Part shown: positions 12,901-23,300 of the stretch, piece by piece
Layout of the letters: every line of letters starts with the position of its first letter
Numbering within the stretch: the stretch's first letter is position 1
NCBI RefSeq assembly: GCF_051014685.1
Contig: NC_135060.1
Coordinates: 8,494,001 to 8,558,000 of the forward strand
Direction: 5' to 3'
Source of the DNA: Ptiloglossa arizonensis
Taxonomy: Eukaryota > Arthropoda > Insecta > Hymenoptera > Colletidae
DNA: 64,000 nt
Notes under the pieces: model-generated
Database searches by the model: none
Seen by the model: the letters and a program-made list of their open reading frames with translations, nothing else
Told to the model about the DNA's origin: nothing
Translations under genes and position numbers: made by a program

Positions 12901-15560
12901 AATCCATTAAAGACGATGAACAACAATAGTAAGTAGTTTCTTCTAGAGAGGTCTATTTCCGGAGGGATTTGAGCTAATACGTAAAAATGATATGGACATG
13001 AATTTAAGAGAAGAAAGAAGCATAAAATAAGGTAATAGTGTGTTAAGGAAGGAGCAGAGACTTAAGAAGAAACAATGTGGCGAAAACTATAAGGGATTAG
13101 TGAAGGAAACGAGGTACGATAGTGAAGGTTTAGAGGTTGGGTAGAAAGGTGACAAAGAACGAAGAAAGAACAGGAAGAAGGGGCCATCTAACGAGTAGAA
13201 TAGAAAACCATCATGGATCGAAGTTGAGAGCAGTGTGTTAGAGTTTGAGGAGGATGGAGAAAAGAAGAAAGAACTGAACAAGGATAAAGAGATGGTGAAA
13301 ACCAGGTCCTAGGAGGAAGACAAAGAAGGGTCGATAGAGGAAAGAAGAGGTGGAAAGATGAAAGTAAGAAACGTCGAAGGACTAGCAAAAATGTTGCGTA
13401 GAAATTGGAGAAACAAAGGGGAACTATGATGCAAGAGTTGAAGAAGTTCCTTGTCGAAGAAACTCAATCGTTCCATCGCAACGATTGAGAGACGAGGAGT
13501 GCAAATGTTGGCCACACGCCCTTTGTTTCTCGAATTTAGATATTATTCAACTCCAATTTAATTTGTATTAATTAATTCCCTATTTACGCAATATTTGAGA
13601 TAAAACATTACGAGCGAAACGACAGTTGCATTTCCTGTATCTGCGAATGTGACTCACTTTGAGATTATGATTATCGAAATCGTTTAAAAGTGAAATATAG
13701 TGGACATCGGGAAACATACGTCCCGTTTGAACAAATACTTAACAATCTACGATCTAAATAAATTTGAATGAATTTCTTCGATAAGTTTACACCCTTCAAA
13801 TCTTTCACTCATTTCGTCGTACTACGTGTATGCTTCGTCGCTAATATTTTCGTGGTGGTGTTATCTAACCTTCAAAATTCGTATCTTTACTCGTTCGTTT
13901 CAATGTGATTAACAAGATCGCGATGTGGTTTGGCATGCAATCTCTGTTTTTGATTTTGAGAATTTCGTCTTGAATCTCTCTACTTTGTTTAAATTTTGAT
14001 GAAGGTTACGTACAAATTTCAATTCGTTCGAAAAGATTGTCAATGATTATTAAAAAGGGCATAAGTTTCTAGACGAAGTGTAATCAGAACGAGCAAAATC
14101 ATTAATCGCATAAACCTCGAATACGTACGTGTATGTAGGTACATGGTTGCTTCAAATATTTATAGAAATATAAATATAAATTTTGAAAAATATAATACGC
14201 GATTATAATTCATACCAAGTAATATGATAGATTCAATGGAATTTCAATCGGTCATTTTATAAATACTTTTATCGAAATGTTTGTTAGAACAGAGTGAAAA
14301 CGCGCGACACAACGAATTGTGTTGCAAATCGTTGCCCGAAAAACTACATTGTCCAATTACAGAAAAAAATTTACCGTGTCGCTTCGATGAATGAATGGTA
14401 TTCGAGAGATGGAAAGGTTATCGTTCACAATTGTTTACAATAAGTATATCTTTTGGCAAACGATAATTGTATTGAATTGGTTTACTTCTACCCGCGAAAA
14501 CTTTTTCTTTTATCGGTAAACGTAAAGATACGTATAGTAGTCTTATATAGAGTTAGAGGCACAGAATTACGAAAGATACGATGGTATCTTTTTATCGTAG
14601 ACGATTTTAGGAATTTTAACTTCGATCTCCAGTGTCTCGTAATATTATATTTGTTTAAATAAACGTAGAACTGCGATGACACGAATTAATTAAAAGACCT
14701 ACGGTTACTCGCAAAATTGAGCATACATCTCAATGTTGGTAGTGAAAATCAACGGGAAAATGAATTAAATCGTGTGTATTTGAGAGTGAGTTGGTACTAA
14801 TATAAATATATACTTCATTTTGCGTGTAACGGTAAATGCAATTTGATGTTCAAAAGGTTAACAAGACATTGACACGAAACTACCGATCTAACAGTTTCCG
14901 CGTGGAAAATAACGACGTTTCGAAACAATTGTGCGAGCAATGCACTTTACTTGTTATTTTAACCCTCTTACCATCAGCTCGCAATTTGATCAATTTCAAC
15001 AATGAGATGTATGAATAACACGAAATTGCTCTTCACTTCTTATTGAATTGATTTAAACTTTTTATTCGACGGGGTTGACACACAATAATTGTTAAAAAAG
15101 ATAAAATAACGGAATACTTACTGTAACAATAAGCGTTCAAATGCAACAATGTCTGTTTTCAATGATTCGGATTGTCTAATCATTCATAAACGCCACGCAG
15201 CATTCAAATTTATCACATAAACACACCGTGCACAAGCATCTTGCTAACTGAAGAACGAGTCAAAGATACAGGAAGTTATATATATATATATATCTATTAT
15301 ACGTTTCCCTGAAAGTTTGTTTACCGTATGAAATGCCGTTCGGCTTCGTATTTTACGCATAAGTAGACATATAAGTTGATTAAAGCAAATCGTTGCCCGC
15401 ATACAATCTTTGCCACCAAAAACACATTATACACACATTTTCCATTACACACTTCTAACTAAAATATTACTCGTTTCGCATGATTTTCTATATATAGCTC
15501 AAGGCAACAACCAGGGGGTTCGAACGCAGACGCACTGAATTGAATCGATATGTTGGTTTT
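9943..15560. other. AT-rich intergenic region without recognised genes
   Basis: No open frame here has family-like motifs or credible splice structure. A purine-rich stretch at about 12,900-13,510 opens long pyrimidine-biased frames on the opposite strand, which I read as composition artefacts. One tandem duplication at 10432-10669 is described separately. Confidence 0.6.
10432..10669. repeat. 119-bp tandem duplication, two copies
   Basis: The phrase CATATATTATAAAGA recurs at 10437 and 10556, a 119-bp spacing. The rest of the unit, through GACGTTCCTTC, is repeated with only a few substitutions, so the duplication is recent relative to its surroundings. Confidence 0.85.
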
Positions 15561-15573
15561 GTCTAACAATAAT

Positions 15574-16880
15574 AGATAGCGCTAGAGGACATTACCTCGA
15601 GTTTAGAATGCCTCGGTAAGCTTTAATGCGAATATTCTACCGTGGTGAACATTGGTAATCGCCATCTTGAAATCACAGTTTTAACCTGTGTAAACAGTGT
15701 TTTGCGTTGGTACGAAAGTCCACAATTAACTTCTGGATAAAATAATTAACGAAAGTATGTATTATCAATTATTATAAGTGGATAATCGAGCGAAGTTTAA
15801 AGATTTCACTGAATCGTTGAATGTAATAGAAAATTGTTGTGCAAGGTAAGTAAATTTTGTGACGATGTTATTTAATAATTTTAATCACATTTTAAAAGTG
15901 GCATTGTAGTGTTGTATAACATTACAATATTTTATTGCGATACGAGTTAGAAATAATGTATTATATTTATAATATCGGTAGAATTATTTCTATCAACTTA
16001 GGTTATGTATTATTAATATAATTTACACACTATTTATTTCTCTTACAGAAAGTATGGCACGTGATAAATGTCACGTTAAAAATGCACGTAGTTTCGAAAG
16101 GAAAAGGTTTAACAAACGTCCCAATGGTTAGGAAATGCTGCCTAAAGTAAATAACAACGTATGACAATTCAGAATTGACGAACATCAGTTCAAAGACAAG
16201 TTGGCAGTGCCTACTCTTTTTTTATCACGTATGTGTATGTTAATAAGAAACATACAATACGTTGTATCCGCATACAGGTTACTTTGCTATAAATAATTTT
16301 AGTATTGTGCACATTTCAACGAAAACAACAAAAGTAATATATAATTGAGTATTTTCAACAATTATTATTACTACGAATCTATGAAAATTAAAATTTGTCT
16401 CGTACATACGTCATACTTTTTTTTATTCCTAATTCTTATTTTTAATTATACATATATATTTTTCGATAGTCATACATTTTTTAGTAGATAAACCAGAGGA
16501 AGGGTGATCGCAGTTCAAAAGATTTCTGTCGTTTCAAAGAAATTAATTATTTTATATGACAAAAATCCTCCAAACCGTGTCCGCATCGTCCCTGATTCTT
16601 CCAAAGTAACGCAGCAAGCATACGTGCTCACAGTTTACGCATTTAGTTCGCCTCGTACGGGAAGATGGCGCCATAAGCTTGACTCGAATGTATAACGTGT
16701 GAGATTGGACGAAGATGTTCCGATGAAATCGCGTTTTAGTTTGCCCGACATCGGTAGGAAACGCTAGTAGACATCACAATTATACATGACAACGACCTAA
16801 TAACAAGAACCTATCTTGAGCGAAAGTTACGAGAATATTTGTACTCATGCTCGCACAGACAGAGACAATCAGCGCCATCT
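15574..16880. promoter_or_regulatory. Cluster of CTCF-like motifs (candidate insulator)
   Basis: The insect CTCF core, as I recall it, is AGATGGCGC or a close variant. Exact matches occur at 16663-16671 (+) and 16872-16880 (reverse strand). One-mismatch versions occur at 15574-15582 (AGATAGCGC) and 15659-15667 (reverse of AGATGGCGA). About 0.5 exact matches are expected by chance in the whole 64-kb window on both strands. The cluster sits between the receptor pair and expanded, where a domain boundary would make sense. Binding is inference. Confidence 0.4.
15700..16160 (+). ncRNA. Possible short spliced transcript (two exons)
   Basis: A consensus donor (AAG|GTAAGT) at about 15845 is followed by a pyrimidine-rich acceptor (TTTCTCTTACAG) ending at 16047, which would define an intron of about 200 bp. 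Joined frames are short: a 25-codon frame starts at the ATG at 16053, and another frame closes within 34 codons. There is no homology I recognise. It could be a non-coding RNA, the 5' UTR of an unseen gene, or chance splice signals. Confidence 0.22.
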
Positions 16881-16999
16881 GTACGCAACGAATCGGATTA
16901 CGCAGCCACAAAATGGCGGAATATTTGAACCTGTGTATTTGTACAAACGATTTTAAGTTATTACTTACAAATTATGTCTGCATCGTTGAACGCGATATT

Positions 17000-19867
17000 T
17001 AACGAAACGTTAAAGGCGTTTCGTTTCTTAAATCGTACGATGGTAAAGCGTTGTTAAATCTCCTCGGCCCAACGTGGAAGTAGCAGTTTTATCGTAACGA
17101 TCTTCATTATAAAAAAAAAGTTTATTATTCGTAGCTGAGGTGGCGCGTGGTACATACATGAGGTTTCCGACTACAACAAATCCTATAATTTCACGCAATA
17201 CTATGTACAGACATGGTTCGTGTTGCAATATTAATAGCTAGTATTAATTAACATAAGTCAACATTACGGCTAAATTATTACCCATTACACTATGATCTAT
17301 GATTAATGTTCGAAAGGACCCGCGTTGACGCGGATCTTTTACAACTTTAATTGTTTCGTGTTTATCTTCTAGTGCGTGTTCTGTAGTGCAGTTTTCAAAC
17401 ATTTATCTGTCAACGATGCGCACGATCGTTCAAATTTCTATTGTCACGCAGAAATTTTCGATCGACGAGTATGTCGATTTTCTCTGATCGGCTACTTAAT
17501 AACGCTTAACATTTCCCTAACAACCATTATAAAATTATCGGAGGTCAATATTAACGACAAACTACACTTACAGTTACGTACACGCAAATGCTTAAGATCG
17601 CTTCGATAAAAAGGTATCATAAAGCGAACACTGATTGAAAGATATTAAAAAACAATACAAAGACAAAAAACTTGGATGGTAATAAATATTACTTCCGTAA
17701 ACATCGATAGGTACTATTTCTCTAGTTACAATAATCGTACCTGCCTTCTTTCAGAGTATAAAAATATTTGCGTAATTAGTACCTAGACAACACGTCGCTC
17801 TTGCAAACGGTTAAGTATTCATAAGAGCACTTACGGTCTCGTTACCAGGATTAGCGAGATTCGCGTTCAATTTTTTCTTTTTTTCTTCTTTTTTGTTTTC
17901 GTCGCGCTAATCGAGCTTGAGCAGAACAAAGAGGAAAAAAAATAAACGGACACTCTTTATTGTTGGTGGTTTCTCCGCTACACTATGCACGAAAAAGCTT
18001 CGTTTCGCAGGGGGAGGGTACAATTTCTCGAGGAGTATCGGAGAGATCATAAAGATGCAACGAGACGAAGTGTGTACAATGGACGCCTTCGGTTCTCCTT
18101 GTGCAGCGTTACGAATGATTCGTACGTTGGTTAGCGATACGTCGTCGTGGCGAAACGTAACCTACTCTCATCGGACTTTTGGAGCGTTCGCGACGAGCGG
18201 AAGTATTGTAAACGATAAAATGGCACCCTGAGTTGAAGAAGCACGGTCTTCGAAAAAGAGAACGAACGAGAGAGAAATAAAAAAAAATAAAAAAAAATAA
18301 AAATTAAAACAAAACGGTGTCTAAGTACTTATAGCCGGGTCGAAGGAAGATTCGTCTTGATCGGTAGTTTGAGTCACACGAACCAGAGCTCCACGTTCCG
18401 AACACATCGTGTACAGTATCGGTTGTACTGTTTTACGGTTTTTTCCTTTCTCCCACTCGCGTATAGATGTTTGCTGTTCGTTGTACAAATTTTAATTGCA
18501 AATTATCTCGTATATTTATGGCATTCAAGGTCCCGGAGCTAACAATCGTATTTCATTGCGGAACTAACACGATGCTGGCCAATGTAAGTTCCGGAGCTAC
18601 ATCAGAGTTTCCCCCACTCCGGCTCCATTGTCCGTTATCGTGGTCAGGAACGTTGATCGACGCGTTATACAGGGTGTTCTTGCCGGAATGTGTCGTTCGC
18701 TAGCAAACTACTGAACTCACCGGATACATTTCCAACGAAACGGAAACGGTACTCTCGTTTCGTGGCTCTCGAAGCTCAAATTTCGAACACTTCTCTCTCC
18801 ATAGTGTATCGCCGTTTCCAATATCATTCGTTGAGAAAAAAAATAGACGAATTCGACGATCCACAACGTAACGTTATGTTCAGAAATTTATGTATAATCT
18901 TCGCACAGTTACGTTTCAAGGTCAAGAGAAGCGCGAGATCAGGGAATGTACAGCATCCTCTTCGTATTGGAGTTTACGACCGAGCTCTTGTAATTTCTCG
19001 AGAGTTTGTTTTTGCATTAAAAAAAAAGATACTCGTTACGTGCACGATCTCGACCTTGAACACGGTCTCGTCGAAACGATCGTTCGCGAAACGGACAAGA
19101 GTATGGTTTCCATCTCGTGGGAGATATTCTCCGCGTTAACCATGCTTCCTCTAATAGGAAATCGGTACTTGGTTGCAAACTGCGCTCAATTTCGAACACC
19201 GTGTACACGCGAGCCCTGTTTTGGTGGTACAGGGGACAAAGACGCGACAGGAGGTTCAACTCCGTTGAAATGATCGTTAGAAAAAAATGTTGTTCGATCG
19301 GTTTCGACGGTACTTGCCGTGAGAGCTCGATTCCTAAATCGACGTCCAACCAGGCGATGGAAACGTTCACTCGAACGGGACGAGTGCCGGTGGACCTCTC
19401 AAGCCGATTCTTTCTCCGTTCGCGACCACGGTGTCGGAGAAGACTTCTTTCCTTTCGCCGCTATCTATTACCCAAAAACGGTAGCTTAGCGCGGGAATCT
19501 TTAAAGGCATATCGGAATGTAGTTTCGTCGAGGTACAGAATTCTATAATTTTCAACAAGAGGTTCGTCACACGTTCCGAGTTCCTTGTTACGAATGGGAG
19601 GTCCTCGTTGGGTCTTTCTTCCCGTGTTACGAATTCGAGGTCCTCTTCAGGTCCTTCTTCCCTCCCGTGTTACGAATGCGAGGTCCTCGTCGGGTCTTTC
19701 TTCCCGTGTTACGAATGCGAGGTCCTCGTCGGGTCTTTCTTTCCATATTACGAATACGAGGTCCTCTTCGGGTCTTTCTTCCCGTGTTACGAATTCGAGG
19801 TCCTCGTCGGGTCTTCCTTTCCATATTACGAACGCGAGGTCCTCGTCGGGTCTTCTTTCTTCCCGTG
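17000..19867. other. Region downstream of expanded, no independent gene recognised
   Basis: The right part presumably contains the 3' UTR of the minus-strand expanded gene. A minus-strand AATAAA lies near 17,955, but I cannot tie it to the transcript. Overlapping open frames of 100-150 codons at about 18,690-19,550 on both strands have no recognisable motif and no splice logic. Confidence 0.5.
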
Positions 19868-19905
19868 TTACGAATGCGAGGTCCTCGTAGGATCCTTCTT
19901 CCCAG
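19590..19905. repeat. 39-bp minisatellite overlapping the end of expanded
   Basis: About eight copies of a 39-bp unit (plus strand GAGGTCCTCGTCGGGTCTTT, then CTTCCCGTGTTACGAATGC). The rightmost copy overlaps the last codons of the minus-strand expanded reading frame. On the minus strand the unit contains TCGTAA, which supplies the stop codon at 19868-19870. Repeats to the left therefore lie in the presumed 3' UTR. Confidence 0.9.
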
Positions 19906-20344
19906 GTGACACCCCCGTCGAGTTGGCGATCTTGTAAGCGTTCCCTTTTACCTCCGCGGGATGTTTATGGGTACTCGTCGATGATTTCCTCGGCGGTTTC
20001 GTGATCTGTGTGGTCGATAGACCGCTCACCGGGTACTTGTTCCTGCTGGAGGCGCCGCCGTTGGTCGTTCTCGCGGCGTTCTTCGCTGACGTCGACGAGG
20101 TCGCCTCGGTGGGATGTTTCGGCATCACGAACGCCTTGGTCTGTTTCAATAGATAACGATCGTTGCACAACGCCGATATCAACGGCAGATCGAGGTTACG
20201 GCTCTTCTCGCGGAGCGTGCGTATGTCCAACATTCCGTCCTCCTTTCCCTCTTCGTGTTCCTCCGTTACGCTCGACTTCGACGTCTTCTTCGGCGAGGAG
20301 GACGACGAGGAAGCCGACGGAAGCGGTTGATTCTTCTCGAGATT
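19868..20344 (-). CDS. ex: expanded last exon and stop codon
   Basis: A 477-nt exon after TTGTTGCAG encoding 158 residues plus TAA. It contains the conserved C-terminal block LREKSRNLDLPLISALCNDR followed by YLLKQTK. The last residues (about KKDPTRTSHS) and the stop fall in the first copy of a 39-bp minisatellite, so the extreme C-terminus is probably lineage-specific. Confidence 0.9.
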   Translation of the reverse strand, partial: NLEKNQPLPSASSSSSSPKKTSKSSVTEEHEEGKEDGMLDIRTLREKSRNLDLPLISALCNDRYLLKQTKAFVMPKHPTEATSSTSAKNAARTTNGGASSRNKYPVSGLSTTQITKPPRKSSTSTHKHPAEVKGNAYKIANSTGVSPGKKDPTRTSHS

Positions 20345-23300
20345 CTGCAACAAGGAAACAATATTTGTAAATAGATTGAGATCAGGACTGGATCACCTTC
20401 GTTTCGGTTCAACGAGTCGTGTCACCGGTTGGATTGTTTCTACCTGATGAAAAAATAAACGAAGGATTACTATAAATAGGACAACGAAGGGTGAAAGAAA
20501 ATGTAAGGAGTGAAATCGATTTGAAGTAGCGTTGTTGATTGAGAAATCTCCTTAGATTCATTGTACAATATTTATTTCAATATATGGAATGCTGATAGAA
20601 GATCAATAATAACTGTTGCCCCTTAAAAAGATATTTGGCCTAGAAATGCTGTGGCTATTGATTATATATAAATTAATAGACCTATTGTCCGTACTGAAGT
20701 TTGTTCGAACGAATGGGAGTAAAAACTCCAAAAATACGAGTTGGAGTAAAAGTACTCGAATACACGAGTAAGTAAATACCCATCGGGTCGAATCCCGAAG
20801 GTTCGTCGAACGCATAAATATGTTCCGCTAGCCATACATTCCAAACGAAATTCTTGATTCGTTACACTCCGTTCGAGACGCGATTGTCAACGATTGTGAA
20901 ACAATTCCTAGCGATCTCAAGTTCGGAAGGGTTTCGGTAGGTCGTGACTCGTATCTAAGAATCCCTAAAAAAAAAAGAAAAGAAACAGAAACCTGGCGAG
21001 AACCAGAACCGTACCTGTATCTCATAAGGAGGCGGCGGAGGTGGCGGCGGTAGCCTACGGTGCTTGAGCTGCGGCAGAGACTGCAACTTCATGCCGGGTG
21101 GAGAGTCGAAACACTTCAATATGTTCTCGTCGCTGCGTGTCCTCGAGAACGCGTGAAGCGTATGAGGGTGGGCCGGTGCCGGTGGTTCTCGTCTGAGGCT
21201 TTGACTACCCGCCGACGAGCAGGTGGCTCCACTGTAGAGGGAGCTGGTGCTGGCGGCGTAGTGGCTGCTCAGATTGCTGTGCGGCAGATAATTGTTGGAG
21301 CTGGTGTCGCTGCTGCTGAGGTTCTGATTCGAGGCGTACTTGGACGGTGAGGAGAAGGACGAACCGGGTAGGTACGGGGTGCTGCGATACATTATCAAAG
21401 ATTTGTTATTGAAGGAAGGATAAGGGGGCGGTGGATAGGCGGCCATGGCCGCCAACAGGGAGCCCTGTTTCGCGTCGATGTACTCCTGCTTGGACACCGC
21501 GGGATCTTTCAACGGGAACATCACGTAATCGACGTCGGAGTAGAGCTGCTGTTTATACTGTTCGATCTGCGATCTGGCCACCTGGCTGGTGTAGACGGTG
21601 GCCAAACTGGGCGGCGGTGGTGGCGGTTGTCTCGGATGTACCATGGGCGGTGGTGGGGGCGGTGGTGGCGGCGGTGGCGTCAAGTAAGGCAAGAGAACCG
21701 GACCGCCGCGGGATGCGTGCACGTCCAGGTAATTGTTCGGTCCTACGACGAGTGCGGCGACGGGTGCGTGAACCGGCGTGGGTTTCATTTTGTCACCGGG
21801 ATAGGTGGGCGGTTGGATTCTGGGAGGCGGTTTTGGGGCGAGGGAGGCAACGTCGTTGACCTGGGTAGCGATTGTCTTCGACGATGCCAGACCGACGTTC
21901 GCTTTGCTGTTCGCGAGGCTGGTTTGGATCTTGGTCGAGGTGACCCTCGAGACGATCTCCTCGCTGGTGGTCGGATAGAGGGTGGATATCGCTTCCTGAC
22001 GCGTGACCTCGGATACCTCCGGGTACGGAGGTGGTGGCGGTGGTTCCCGTGGAGTGACTGCGTCGTTACGCGGGGGTGTGGGCGGCGGTATCTGTATCCT
22101 CTCTCTGGGCGAGGTGTACGGCGGCGGTGGGGGTGGTTCCGTTCTCCTGGGCGGCAGGGGTACGAATTCGCCGCGTGTCGCGTTGTACGGGGGCGGGGGC
22201 GGTGGTTCTCGATCGATGTCCGGTATCTTGGATCGGGACGAGTTGATCGTCGCGTAGTCCATGCTCACCGGATAGGGAGGCGGCGGTGGTAGCTGCCGGT
22301 CGCTGTCCGTCCGCGGCGGTGGGGGCGGTGGTGGCATGGTAACGTAGTCGCAGTCGGAGTCCATGGAGTTGCTGATGGTCTTCCGTGGCGGGTAACGTCC
22401 GACGATCAGATCCGAGAGCTCGTCGGCCGAGAGGAGCGGTCCCACGCTGGACGGATCGCTACCGTCCCCGCGGAAGCTGCCCGCGCTCAGTATGCTGTTG
22501 CTGCGCGATCTAGGATCGTCGAGTTGTTGGTCCAGTGAAACGGCGGTCATCGTTGCGACGACGTTCGCCACGTCGTCGTCACCCTTGCAAACGCTGTAAA
22601 TCGGTTCCTGGTCCTCCGTGCTGACATCCTCCGTGTATACGTCGCTGGTCTCGGATCGTAGACCGCTGTGGATGGTGTAGAAACCGGACGTCACCGATGC
22701 CTCGTCGGTCGTGGACTGAACGGTGCTCAGGGCGCACACGTCGCTCGCCGCCGAGGATTCGTTCGCGTCACCGGTCGGCGAGTACAAGTCGCCTATTCTC
22801 TCGTCTTGCATCTCGCTGCTTCTCAGCGTGTACACGCCGCTGGTTTCGCTCGCGATGTCCGTACCTGGAAATTTCGCGTGTCGCGACGCGAGCCGTTATT
22901 AGCTAGTGTTTTCTTTTTCTCCTTTCGTTTCGTTTCGTTTCGTTCGTTTCTAGTCTCGAGAGAGACACGCGACCGGAAGAGAAACTTGTAAAAATTGTTT
23001 CGCTCCCGACGGGAAGGAAGAGAGCACACGTCGAACCTCACCTGCATATTTGCCAGCTTTTTTGCACCTGTCGTAAATGGCGCCAGGAAAGCTAGCGGTT
23101 TCCGACGAAACCGCTGAATTCTGTGCCGTATGCGAATAACCCAGCTCCAGACTGGATGTTGCCGATGTGCGCCGCATTCGCGGCGGTCCACCAGCAGGTG
23201 CGTTCACGACCACGACCGTGCTGCAGCTGCTGCTACATTGCGACCCCTCGGCCGCCGTCGCCGCGCTCGACGCCAACCTCAACGCAGTCGTCGTAGGTGT

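Noticed and set aside
12900..13515. Purine-rich stretch with long minus-strand frames, possible LINE remnant
   Set aside because: Translations are phenylalanine/serine-rich through composition, with no reverse transcriptase or endonuclease motif seen.
18690..19550. Overlapping 120-150-codon frames on both strands
   Set aside because: No recognisable domain, no splice logic, and a likely location in the 3' region of expanded.
20779..20805. GGGTCGAATCCC resembling a tRNA T-arm
   Set aside because: The T-loop lacks the canonical TTCRANN form and no matching anticodon or acceptor arms are nearby.
21060..22292. Plus-strand glycine/arginine/valine-rich frames opposite the large expanded exon
   Set aside because: They are antisense shadows of the proline codons (CCN read as NGG).
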